From assembly GCA_951812925.1 (NCBI GenBank), contig OX638372.1, forward strand, positions 52,078,028 through 52,142,027: a stretch of DNA of 64,000 nt, read 5' to 3'. Positions within the stretch are counted from its first letter, which is position 1. Each line of letters starts with the position of its first letter. This stretch comes from Calliopum simillimum (Eukaryota; Arthropoda; Insecta; Diptera; Lauxaniidae). Positions 35,090 through 45,574 of the stretch are shown one piece after another. Both the position numbers and the translations under genes were made by a program. Below the pieces are notes generated by a model, which saw nothing but the letters and a program-made list of their open reading frames with translations, was not told the origin of the DNA and searched no databases.

Positions 35090-35689
35090 CTAGAAAGGGT
35101 GTTTGTTTTCGCCTGGCCAAAAATTAAATACCCTACACTATAGTATTTTCAAACTTTTGCTTGTATGGCAGGTGCCACGCTCTCTTACCCAAATTTATCT
35201 AGTTTTTCTTAAAGATTACGTTTACTGCTCCTAGCGTTTGAGTGAAATTTGGTTGAACTATCTCAAAAAACGTTTTAGTACATCAATTTGAAACTTTTAC
35301 ATATATGGGAGGTGCCACGCCCTCTTGTCCGAATTCGCCTAGTATTTACTCAGACTTTGTAAGTACTAGTAATTATTAGTATATTGCTTCCATTATCGCA
35401 AATAATCCTCTTAATATTGCATTTTGAATATATTTTTTGTATGAGCGGTAGGCGTGTCTGATGACCGATTTTGTTCATTTTCAAGCCCGCGATCTAACTT
35501 CAACGACGGGGGCAGTGTTCGGAGTTTTATTGAATTATCTTGCTCAGCCAGCCACCCAGATAGACTGACATGACTTTATCGACTCAGAAGGTCAAGAATA
35601 TATATACTTATCTATATCTGCCACGCCTTCTTCTCTGCGTTACAAACGGAAAGACAAAGTGCATATACCCAGAGTGTAGGGTATAAAAA
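35090..35689 (-). mobile_element. Helentron/DINE-1-like element copy D
   Basis: Opposite orientation to copy C, with the two 3' ends facing each other 88 bp apart. It starts at CTAG 35090-35093, then the GCCTGGCC hairpin (partner half altered) and ATACCCTACAC. It has fewer units than copy C, GAGGGCGTGGCACCTCCC units reading leftward, and the microsatellite is reduced to CAGCCAGCCACCC. It ends with GTGTAGGGTATA at about 35684. Confidence 0.82.
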
Positions 35690-35779
35690 TCAAGCAAATA
35701 TGTTGAGATTTGTTTGCGTTGAAATTTAGAAATTTAATTTTTCAAAGTAAACAAGGCCGCGTTAGGGTGAAATTTCAGG

Positions 35780-35960
35780 ACCGCGACACATTTTTCGACA
35801 CTTTTCGTTACATCCCGTCTTAACTCGCAAAGCATGAAAGATATTTTTATGAAACTTGGTAGGTAGGTGCCGAACGTGAATAACACACACTGAACGAAAA
35901 GTGGCCGTAATCAAACAAGTGACACGCCCACTTTTCAAACATAAATTTCTCTGCAAACAT
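35780..35960. repeat. Dispersed repeat shared with 48376-48545
   Basis: Shares TTTTTCGACACTTTTCGTT, TCCCGT..TARCTCGCA, and a terminal CACGCCCACTTTT with 48376-48545. Probably the end part of another non-autonomous element; class unknown. Confidence 0.5.
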
Positions 35961-37520
35961 ATATTCTAAGTTTTTTTAACTTCACCACCCTAAAAATGCA
36001 AACAAAGAAGGTCATCATCATCAGCATCAAAGCTTAAATAACAAAACCAAAAAAAAAAAAAAACATGTCATACTAGCCGTCAGCTACACTCGTTTATGGA
36101 AAATTATTATTTTCCCAAAAAAAAAATAAATAAATAAATTTCAAAAAAAAACACACAAAAACAAATGGAAATTACAAAAAAGCTGCTTTTTCAGTAATTT
36201 GCCTCTGCATTGCTGTTTGTTCAGTGTATTACACGACTCCCCTCCAACTCTCCTTAGACCCACCATCTTAATCATTCTATGAAAGCTGTGTAAATGATTT
36301 GAAATCTGTTGCTAGCAACCATAAGCTGCGCTGCGTACTGTACACAACGTCCAGTAGCCCCCAATGGCAGCAGCAGCAGCACCACCTCACTCACCTTAAC
36401 ATGCATCAATGCAAGGGATTAACTTGCGGACTACAATAACAACAACAACAACCAACTTCTCTTAATCCCACATTTGAACATAAACAAACGAACACCAACC
36501 AGCCAACCAACCAACATTTCAAATGCAAGCGGCAAGCGTTGGAGCGCGTTGAGGATCAGTTGGCATCAGTGTGTCTGTCTGTCTGTTTGTATGTGTGTGA
36601 GGAAGCCTGACCATAGGTTTATTTAACTGCCTTTGTTATTTGAAGTTTTAAATTGAAGTTGGAGTTTTGTGTGACTTACTGACTTTCGGATATGGCTGCT
36701 GTTTACTTAAATGAGGAAGTACCCACTGATGATGATGATGATGGTTGGACACGTGCGTTGCTTGAGAACAAACAATGGGCATAATTAATGCAACGTCGTT
36801 TTTCTTCGAAACTAAGCAAAGTTTATTAGTTTAAATATTAGTGATGGGTGACTACTGCATTAATTTCATACATTTGTGTTACTATTATATTATCCCGTTT
36901 TCATTTGCTTGGTTAAGGTGATTTCATTGGTTTAAGCTTAGTTGCGCACAAACCATTTTCATTCATAGTGAGTATCAAATAAACCAAATATTTCAACAAA
37001 TATAAAAATTGGAGTAAACTTGACAGGAGAATGTGATGCCAGGAGAATGACAGCAGCAAACATCTTAAAAAAAACATGAAACTGGTTGATAGGGATTCTA
37101 ATTGTTAATTGATTTAACCATCTAAAGATAAAAGAATTCGAAAATAATAGAAACAAAACCTTCCACACACTCGTGTTCTTTACATAATTTCTAAATTTTA
37201 AACAAAAAAGCGCACTAACTGATTGAGCTGAGAAAAAACTTTTATCCTTTCACTTTTAGTAGATAACTGAATGATATGGACAAACAATGTCGTAACGAGC
37301 AAAATAAGTGCCGCGGCGCCTCGTGTGCGTTTTGCACCCATTTTATTAAAAAAAATTATTTCTCAAAAAAATTGCATCAGTCAATTGGGTTGAAGAAAAA
37401 TTTTTGAGACTGTGCCCGATCCTCTTTGGAGTTTTGATCTCATTTTGAAAAAAATTGTATTGCTGCAATCGATAGAAAAAGTGAATCTAAAACCATTTAA
37501 CGGTGGGGTCATCCCTGCCA
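35961..37520. other. Intronic DNA with simple repeats
   Basis: No exon recognised. Includes GGCAGCAGCAGCAGCACC (about 36365), AACAACAACAACAACC (about 36438), ACCAGCCAACCAACCAAC (about 36496) and GATGATGATGATGATGG (about 36729). 36950-37230 is a copy of the dispersed repeat at 23235-23530. Confidence 0.4.
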
Positions 37521-37574
37521 AATAGTTTCAAAAACTTATTTTTGACCTTTTCCTATCGTAGTCACTAGTAATGA

Positions 37575-37705
37575 GCAACATTAGTCTTGGTCTTGATTCT
37601 TGGTTTTGGTCTTGGTAATTTTGTAAGACCAAGACTGCTATGGTCTTGGTCTTGATCTTGCTCACGATGATCATCAAGACCAAGACTGCTTTTTGGTCTT
37701 GCGAA
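37575..37705. repeat. CTTGGT hexamer tract with inverted copies
   Basis: GTCTTGGTCTTGATTCTTGG and related phrases occur about seven times, switching orientation within the tract (GGTCTTGGT, then AAGACCAAGACTGC, then GGTCTTGGTCTTGATC, then CAAGACCAAGACTGC). The alternation allows stem-loops. No coding role is evident. Confidence 0.65.
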
Positions 37706-37829
37706 TTTATAGTTAATAGGTGTGTCACACCTCTTTCAAGCATAAGATCATATCTCAATTCGAAATTTGGCATCTTAAAAACTCTACTGCTTTGTAAATA
37801 AAAGGTTTGGAAATTTTGAACACTCAACA

Positions 37830-38034
37830 TGGTCTTGGGCTCTGTTTGCCCATCTTCTGAAACAAAAATTAACGATCCAATCTTTGCTCAAATTTGAGAT
37901 TGAACTCCAATGTTTTGAAAAACAAAAATTTTCATACAAAGACCTTTCTTTAAAAAATTCGTTTATTTCTTAAGCTTATGGCATTTGGTTTAAAGAAGCA
38001 ATAATATCTTAAAAAGAGCCCTATTTGAACAATA
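37830..38034. repeat. Dispersed repeat, left part, split by a mariner
   Basis: Homologous to 10960-11185. The repeat resumes after the mariner at 39323 with AGTTTTCAGAAAAAAATTC, matching ATTCGGAAAAAAATTTT in the uninterrupted copy. Confidence 0.6.
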
Positions 38035-39322
38035 AGGGGGGCACTACTTATGTTTCGGGAACCGGCAACACTAATGTCAATACCTAAAATCTGGCAACAC
38101 CATAATAAAGTTTAACATTTTTTAGCAAAAACGTACTCACAACGTTTTGATGTACAAGTGCTATTTGTTTTGTTTCCAGTGAGTTAAGAAAATCGATTTG
38201 GACAAAAAATGGAAATTTCAAGAAAAGTTTTTTCTTGGATTATTTTTCACAACTTTCGACGTGGGTTATGTCAACAAAAATGTGTCGATGAACTCAGTTC
38301 TTTATATGAAAATAAAGCACCATAAAAAACCACAGTATACGGTTGGTATAGTGAGTTCAATTGTGGTCGGAGATCGGTCACCGACGAATTCCGTGAAGGT
38401 TGTCCAAAATCGGTTGTTGTGCCACAAAACATCGTTGCCGTGCGTGAACTGATAATGCAAGATCGTCATGTGATGTATCGTGAAATAGAAACATCCTTGG
38501 GCATTTTTCCCATTAGCATACATTTGATATTGCATGAACACCTTGGCCGTAAAAAAGGTTTGTTCTCGTTGGATCCCGCACAATTTGACAATCGCTCAAA
38601 AACAGGATCGTGTCGATTGATGCAAAGAAATGTTGAAAAAATACGATCGCGGTGCTTCAAAAGACATTTAGAAGATTGTCACAGGTGACGAATCATGGAT
38701 TTATGCGTATGAGCCGGAAACAAAACAGCAATCGACCGTGTGGGTATTCCAAGACGAGCTAAATCCAACAAAAGTTGTTCGTGGAAGAAGCACAGTGGAG
38801 CAAAAGGTCGCCTGTTTCTTCGACCTAATGGGTAATGTGGCCACTGTTCCGCTTGAGCAACGTAGGATGGTCAATTCTGAGTGGTACACGACCATTTATT
38901 TGCCGGAAGTCTTCGGAAAAATTCGTAAAACCAACCTCCGAAGACGAATCATTCTCCATCATGGCAATGCGAGCTCTCACACATCTTGTGAAATAGATGA
39001 ATTTTTGAGCAGTCAAAACATCGAATTGATGACTCATCGTCCGCACAGTCCTGATTCGACACCCAATGACTTCTTCTTCTTCCCGAACATCAAAGATAAC
39101 TGCGTGGTCAACGATTTACGAGCGCCGAAGAAGCAGTTGAAGCGTTCAAAAACCATGTTTTGGAGGTGTCTCAAGAGGAATGGGAAATCTGCTATGACAA
39201 ATGGTTTGAATGAATGCAAAACAGTATTGATCATCAAGGGTAATATTTTGAAAAACAATAAAGCCATTTTCAATTAAAAATGTTTGTTATCATTTGCTTT
39301 TCCCGAAATATAAGTAGTGCCC
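38035..39322 (+). mobile_element. mariner element, DD34D, defective
   Basis: Inverted ends GGGCACTACTTATGTTTCGG (from about 38039) and the partner ending AAGTAGTGCCC (39322), with TA at 38033-38034 and 39323-39324. Four extra G/A bases lie at the left junction, so the exact left end is uncertain by a few bases. About 1.29 kb, the normal mariner size, with one broken transposase gene. Confidence 0.85.
38209..39261 (+). pseudogene. DD34D mariner transposase with a changed catalytic residue
   Basis: Full-length in outline. From ATG 38209 the first frame reads NFRRGLCQQKCVDELSSLYE, with a stop after KAP (TAA about 38322), then VYGWYSEFNCGRRS. It continues as VVVPQNIVAVRELIMQDRHV and the helix-turn-helix ILHEHLG. 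A frameshift follows, then VTGDESWIYAYEPETKQQST with the first catalytic Asp. The second catalytic Asp has become Gly (HHGNASSHTS), and the third is kept in DSTPNDFFFFP. 34 residues separate them. Near the end, a further frameshift hides the usual YFEKQ ending, with a stop at 39259-39261. The element cannot be active. Confidence 0.9.
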
Positions 39323-39324
39323 TA

Positions 39325-40486
39325 AGTTTTCAGAAAAAAATTCTTACTTTTTTTCAAAATCAATGCTTAATCATTGTGTTTTTTACTTGTTTCACTTGTA
39401 AAAAGAATTGTATGCTATTTTTAACCAAAACTACTCTCAGAAAATAAACCAATCGAGACAATAGAATGGCTATGCTTCGGGCAATACATATAAAACTAAA
39501 ATTAAAAAGTGAAGTTAGTTTATTGACTGTTTTTTTATTGCTTGTATAGTACTAATGAAAGTACCAACGCGCTTTTTCTAAATTGAATTAAAAAGCTTAA
39601 CCCATCCAGACAAGACATTGCTTATAAAGCTTGCAATGATATCATTGAAAACGCAGCTTCATTTATAGTATCTGTGTCGAGGGACAATTTACTGCGAAAT
39701 CTCAGAATTCAAAGGTGCGTTTGCTCAACAAAACAATTCAAATGTTGTCCCATAATTCACGCAAGATTTGAAATAAACACAAAATATTTTTTTTGGAACA
39801 TAAAGTACATAGAATAAGGTTGTGTATGGAAAAATCAGATGTCTTCTACGGTTTAACTGGCACATATGCACTCTTTTGTCGAAACTTTTTATGATTGTTT
39901 TGTAGAAATGTGGCTGAATTTCGTTGATGTAGTGTTGAATCTCCTTCTTGAATGCATTTTTACTAACTGTAAGCTGTCAAGCTCAAGTTACCAAATTTTC
40001 AAAGAACAGTGTTCTTCGAATTCTACGAACTAGACTCCATCCTGCGGGAAATTTCGGTACCTCTAGCCATAAATTCGCAAGTTGAATGCTACAATATTAT
40101 ATATAATATCTATATATTTTGTCCAAATTATAAATTGAATTTGTTAATATCTACGTTAGCCTATTTGGAAAAGTAACAGCGATTTAACAGTTGAAACAAC
40201 CTTTATTTTTTCCACTAACAAATTTTCAAAATTATTTATTAAATTAATTTTTAGTTCGTTATAAATTTGCAAAGATCGATTTTCATATGAATTTATGAAT
40301 GCATTTTGTAGCACATAATTATGACAATTAAGGAACGAAATAAAAACATGTCCATAGTGAGTAATATATGTTTCAACTTTGGCCACAAAGAGTCATCAGA
40401 CTATTTTTGTTGTTGTAATCATAATTATTTATTTTTATTTAAATAATTATAATTGAAAAATTGCAAGTTGAAAATTTTTGTGTTGA
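39325..40486. other. AT-rich intronic DNA with a short repeat
   Basis: No exon recognised. A segment at about 39904-39985 (AATGTGGCTGAATTTCGTTG, then GAATCTCCTTCTTGAATGCA and AGCTGTCAA) matches 59556-59633 in the same orientation. Confidence 0.4.
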
Positions 40487-40610
40487 CCCAGGATTTGAAC
40501 TTACACCATGGTAAATCCCTCAAACGCAGCGTCCCAGGATTTGAACTTACACCATGGTAAATCCCTCAAACGCAGCGTCCAGTCGGTAGACCGCTACACC
40601 ATTATATTTA
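40487..40610 (-). ncRNA. tRNA-like segment with 46-bp tandem duplication
   Basis: On the minus strand, AATGGTGTAGCGGTCTACCG (A-box/D-arm-like) is followed about 40 bases later by AAGTTCAAATCCTGGG (B-box/T-arm-like). The half carrying the B-box is duplicated in tandem without any difference (40487-40532 and 40533-40578, 46 bp each). It lies in a very AT-rich context. No full cloverleaf with acceptor stem is visible, so I do not call a functional tRNA. Confidence 0.5.
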
Positions 40611-42043
40611 TTAAATTTTAGTTTTTGGTTTTCTTGTTTTACAGAAAACAATAGAAAAGTGGCTGTACTGAAAAACTATGATTTTCGAGTTACCAACTTA
40701 TACGTTGGACGTATTGACATATAAGCATTATCTTATTGTGGAAAACATTTTTTTAAGTACATCATTTTGTTTTTAAATTAAATTGGCCCACAGTATAAGC
40801 TTCAGCTGATTTTAAAAATTTTCCCAAAAATTGTTTAAGTCATTAAAGCAAATACTTCCCCAAAATACCGGATCCATTGAAAGCTTTTAGAACACACACA
40901 CAATTTTCACACAAGCAGACCAGCAAAAACACTGGACAGACAAAAAACATCCACAACAAATGAGGTGTTCAAGCATATTCTCTTTTTATTTCTCATCAAC
41001 AGCGAAACTTTTTTGAATTTGTTCAAAATTTGGGTGCAACTGGTAGCCAGCAGACCAAGTTCAATTGCATCATTTTAAAAGCTACCCAAAATGCTTACGA
41101 CCGGCTCGTCCATAGAGTTGAGTTCATTTAAAATGCAAAGTACATTCGTAAATTAATGTAGCTGTTGTCAGTGGGCGGCATTAGTGTTAGGGGGCGTGTT
41201 TCGTTGTAAAGCTGCTTGCTAAAAAAAGGACTTTCGTTGCATTTTCGGTTGCTTTTAAGCGACGGTCCATTTAAGCGCACGCAAATGGTCAGCAATGAAT
41301 TAAAGTTAAATTGTTGAGTGGTGTTTTACTCGAATGCTTTCATTTAATGTTACCATTTTGGTTTTTGAGTAATTACTTTAATAGTGAATAGTGTTATAGT
41401 TAATTACAGATATTTTGGAAATCATAGAGTTTCTCCGCTACTTCAGAACACTTGGCTTTGCATGTGATTTTTCTTTTGAAGTATCTTATTAACTTAAACA
41501 ATCGGTACTCGCTCCTCCAATGCTTTTTTGGCAGCTGCTTACGCCTATCCTATTTAATGAACATCAACATTAACTTAAACAAAATATCCTTATAACCTTA
41601 ATTTCGGTCCAAATAAAACGCACATAATTGCTGGTATTGAATGTCAAACGCTTAAAGTCACCCACACGACAGCGTGTCAGGCGTCAATGAAATATAATAC
41701 TATAAAGCACACGTACGAGTTTCCACCAAGTAGGAAAAGATTCAGCTGTGAATGGAATTTAAAATATAAATCTGAAGTACTCTCTTCATGATACATAAAT
41801 CAGAATACTATTTAATCCTTTTCAAATCATTTTTGTTCATTATTATGAACATTTCATTTTGCACAACGTGACATATGAGAGGTATTTAAATATTATGTTA
41901 TTTTTCGAATATCTCGAAGACCAGAGCTAAACTATAAAAATGATTTGAACCAAAAATCAGCGTATACGGCTCCTAGGACCCATAAATGCCAGAAAAAAAT
42001 GTGTCCAATTTGAATATGTTGTGTCTCTGAAGAATAAACTGAA
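40611..42043. other. Intronic DNA, nothing recognised
   Basis: No exon, transposase or clearly bounded repeat recognised. Confidence 0.35.
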
Positions 42044-42803
42044 CTAGTAAGGGTGTAAAATTTGGCTTGGCCAAACATTAAATACCCTACTATGCAGCAT
42101 TTTTAAAATTTTGCTCATATGGGAGGTGCTACGCTCTCTTGTCCGAGTTCACCCAGTTATTGTCCAGAGCTTGGATTTATAGTTTTTAGTGTCTGAGTGA
42201 AAAACGTTTTCAGTACAGTGTTTTGAAGCTTTTGCTTATATAGGAGGTGCCACGCCCTCTTGTCCTAGGTCGTCTAGTTTTAGCTTAGAGCGTGCATTTA
42301 TAGTCTTTAGTATTTGAGTGAAGTTTGGTTGGATTATCTTCAAAATCTCTTTCAGTATAGCATTTTGAAACTTCTGCTTATACGGGAGGTGCCACGCCCC
42401 CTTGTCCGATTGCACCCAATTTTGTCGAGAGCTTTCATTTATGATAATTAGTGTCTGAGTCGAATTTGGTTCAAATATCTCAAAAAACGCTTTCAGTATA
42501 GCGTTTTGAAGCTTTTGCTTATATGGGAGGTGCCACGCCCTCTTGGCCGAATTCGTTAAATTTTTTCTCAGAGCTTGCTCTCAGAATTCTTAGTATTTAT
42601 GCGTATTTTGGTTGCATTGTCGTGAAAAATGTTGTAGTTCTAAAATTGCATTTTGAATACATATTTTGTATGGGCGGTAGGCGTGTCCGTTGACCGATTT
42701 CGCTCATCTTCAATCCCCCGAGCTATCTTTGGCGACGGAGGTAGTGTACCAAATTTCATTGAAATATCTTGCTCAGTTTTCCCAAAAAGTGTATTTCAAC
42801 ACA

Positions 42804-42837
<34 letters not shown>

Positions 42838-43020
42838 CCCAGCCACCCAGCCACCCAGCCACCCAGCCAGCCAGCCAGCCAGACTGACGGACATGGCTAT
42901 ATCGACTCAGGAGGTGACGCTGATCAAGAATATATATACTTTTCTATATCTGCCACGCCTCCTTATCTGCGTAACAAACGGAAGGACAAAGTGAATATAC
43001 CCTGGGTGTAGGGTATAAAA
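42044..43020 (-). mobile_element. Helentron/DINE-1-like element copy E
   Basis: Complete layout on the minus strand. It starts with the GGGTGTAGGGTATA-type 5' end near 43018 and GAAAAGTATATATATTCTTG. It has a long interrupted CAGC/CACC microsatellite at 42802-42882, the largest in the window, then the CGCCCATAC segment and several 142-bp-type units. It ends with a hairpin around TTTGGCCAAGCCAAA and CTAG at 42044-42047. The 113-residue ORF over the microsatellite is a by-product. Confidence 0.86.
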
Positions 43021-43885
43021 ATAACGCTTTTATTCAGTGGAAAAATGTGAAATGTCCAAGACATAACAAACAATTAAATAAAATTGTACATTTCTACCTT
43101 AATACGTTAAGGTTTGAAGGTTTGAAGTTAGCATCCAAAAGAAGTCTGTTTTGTAAAATGTCCGAATACATGATTTATACGAAAATGTTCCCCAATATTT
43201 GAATTTATATTTGTTATACCACAAGATATCTTATCGACAAAATACACTTATTTCAAATATATCGCTGGATCGTATGCAAAATTTTGAAAACAACTGTACG
43301 AATGAAACGTCCGACATGCTGCTCTTACCTAAACCATCATTCGTTATTGACTTTCGATCGCCTAAACTACGACTAAGTTCTCTTAAAAATAGGGACACTT
43401 TATAGTTTTTATACACGGATGATGCTGGAAAGCTATTGTCTCTTATTTGATTATTTGATAACACTGTGCAATAGTCAAAAAGACCAAAAAGGGTTAAAAG
43501 GTGTTTTTCGTGAATTTTGATCTCCTAAAAATGTATACTTTCCGATTTGTTTTTGTTTTATGCATCGTGAAAAACTCTAAAATTTGAAAACTATTGAAAA
43601 ATCTTATATATCGAAGATCATAATGAAAACCAGGGCTATAATAGGTTAACGAAATTTTTAAAAAATATTCTTCGTAAAATTTTATTAAGGAATAACCAAA
43701 AACGAGGAATGCTTAAAACTTAATAAAATATGTTAAGAATCCAATTTTGGCCATCTGGTGAAATATTATTTCTTTAATTCTTGAGCAAAATCAACTCTAT
43801 AATACCTTTCTAACAAGCCCACGATCACAAAAACTGGATTCTATATTTTTAGCTGATTTTACATTATGTATAAATAAGTAATATC
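43021..43885. other. AT-rich stretch, nothing recognised
   Basis: No gene recognised. Short ORFs at 43199-43464 on both strands overlap each other and have no domains. Confidence 0.35.
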
Positions 43886-44442
43886 ATCGCACGGAGAAAA
43901 ATTTTTACTCCACTCGAGTGGTAAAAAAATTAAAGTAACTAACATTAAATTTCAAAACTACTTAAATAAACATAAGTATGACCTATTTAATGGTTCCGTA
44001 AAGTAATTTTTACCAATAACACATAGTGAAATAATAAAGTAATATTTACTCTAAATTGCCTACATTTAAAATAAGTTATGCTTTCAGCCAGAAAAATGTA
44101 TAACCATTTTTACTTTATAATTCTAGTAAAAATATTTATGCTTGGACAGACATTTGCTTAATAAACAAAATTTTATAAGTACCTCTTCATAATATAGGTC
44201 AGTGGTGTAGAGGTCTCACAAGTTCGTAATTGTAAGTAAAACTAATATTTTTCTATTTAACACACGAAAGGACCCCTGTTCGAATCCTAGTGCGGTCAAT
44301 TTTTTTTTTAATTAGTATCATTTTTATTTAAAAAAAAATACTAAATATACTGTTAGGTTATTCTAAAGTTCTGCATTGCTTTGAAATTCTAGTTAAATTT
44401 ACTAGAAATACAGTAGTACGAACTATTTTATCTCCGTGTGGC
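43886..44442. mobile_element. TIR element (CACGGAGA-type ends) with tRNA-like insert
   Basis: The left end GCACGGAGAAAAATTTTTAC and the right end, read inward CACACGGAGATAAAATAG, form a short inverted repeat. Internal DNA is AT-rich with repeated GTAAAAATATT/AGTAA phrases and carries a tRNA-like segment at 44197-44297. No transposase frame. Target duplication not clear, so the boundaries are tentative. Confidence 0.5.
44197..44297 (+). ncRNA. tRNA-like segment inside a TIR element
   Basis: GGTCAGTGGTGTAGAGGTCTC resembles an A-box/D-arm. After an AT-rich spacer, GACCCCTGTTCGAATCCTAG is a good B-box/T-arm (TTCGAATCC). The spacer is longer than in a normal tRNA unless an intron is assumed. A T-run follows at about 44301, as expected for a polymerase III stop. 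Confidence 0.5.
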
Positions 44443-44778
44443 ATCTTCTTAGTCGGCTTTACAGAAAACCTGACCTAACACAAAAAAATAGATAACATAT
44501 TGTTTAGGAGAACAAGATACACTGAAAACACTTTTCAACAATCTTAAGCTTTTTAAAAGCGTCAAGATTATTGTACAGTTATAAACCATCAGTTGGGTGT
44601 AATACTCGACATTTTTGATAGATTCTATCTATTCCCTACTAGGTACTTACATATATTTGTATACACAAATACAAAGACAGACACTTTTAATGTATGCGTA
44701 ACTAAATAGAAAATTAAAAGCCATAAAATCAGTATGTCACGTGCAAAGTCACTACTTAAATTGCAATAAGAGAGAAAA
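44443..44778. other. AT-rich stretch, nothing recognised
   Basis: No gene recognised between the TIR element and Helentron-like copy F. Confidence 0.35.
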
Positions 44779-45574
44779 CTAGTAAGGGTGTTACCTTTGG
44801 CCTGGCCAAGCATTAAATACCCTACACTGCACTGTTGTGAAAATTTTGCTTTCAATATATCATTTTGGATCTTTTTCTTATATGGGAGATGCCACGCCCT
44901 CTTATTTTAGTTCGCCTAGTTTATGAACAGAGCTTGCATTTACTGTTTTTAGTGTCTGAGTGAAATGTTGTTGGATTTTCTTGAAAAACACTTTCAGTAT
45001 AGCATTTTTAAACTTTTGGGAGGTGCCACGCCATCTTCTCTAAGTTTTTCTAAAAAATTATCTCAAAAAATGCTTTCAGTATATCATTTTGGATATTTTA
45101 CTTATGTGGGTGGCGCCACGGCCTTTTGTCCGAGTTAGCCTAGTTTTTGCTCCGAATTTGAGCTTACCATCTCTAGTATTTATGTGTATTTTGGTTGCAT
45201 TGTCATCAAAATGCTCATAAGGTTACATTTTGGATATATTTTTTTTTATGGGCGGTAGACGTGTCCGTTGGCCGATTTCGCTCATTTTCAATCCCACGAG
45301 CTAACTTTTACGACAAAGCAACTGTGTCAAATTTAATCTAATTATCTTGGTTAGTTTTCCCGTGAAAAATATTTCCTCGCGCTGACAGACAACCAGCCAG
45401 CCAGCCAGCCAACCAGCCAGCCTGCTAGCCGGCCAGACAGATGAACATGGCTACATCGACTCAGGAGATGACGCTGATCAAGAATATATACACTTTTCCA
45501 TACCTGCCACACCTCCTTCTTCGCGTTACAAACGAAAGGACAAAGTGAATATACCCTGGGTGTAGGGTATAAAA
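44779..45574 (-). mobile_element. Helentron/DINE-1-like element copy F
   Basis: On the minus strand it runs from GTGTAGGGTATA-type 5' end near 45572 through a short CAGC/CAAC microsatellite (45391-45424) and CGCCCATA segment to three diverged units. It ends with the hairpin region TTGGCCAGGCCAAAGGTAAC and CTAG at 44779-44782. Units are shorter and more diverged than in copies C and E. Confidence 0.83.

Noticed and set aside
42653..43011. ORFs encoding Gln-Pro-Ala-Ser or His-Pro repeats (also at 33948-34273)
   Set aside because: They are read-through of the CAGC/GGCT microsatellite inside Helentron-like copies, open in several frames because the 4-bp repeat has no stop.
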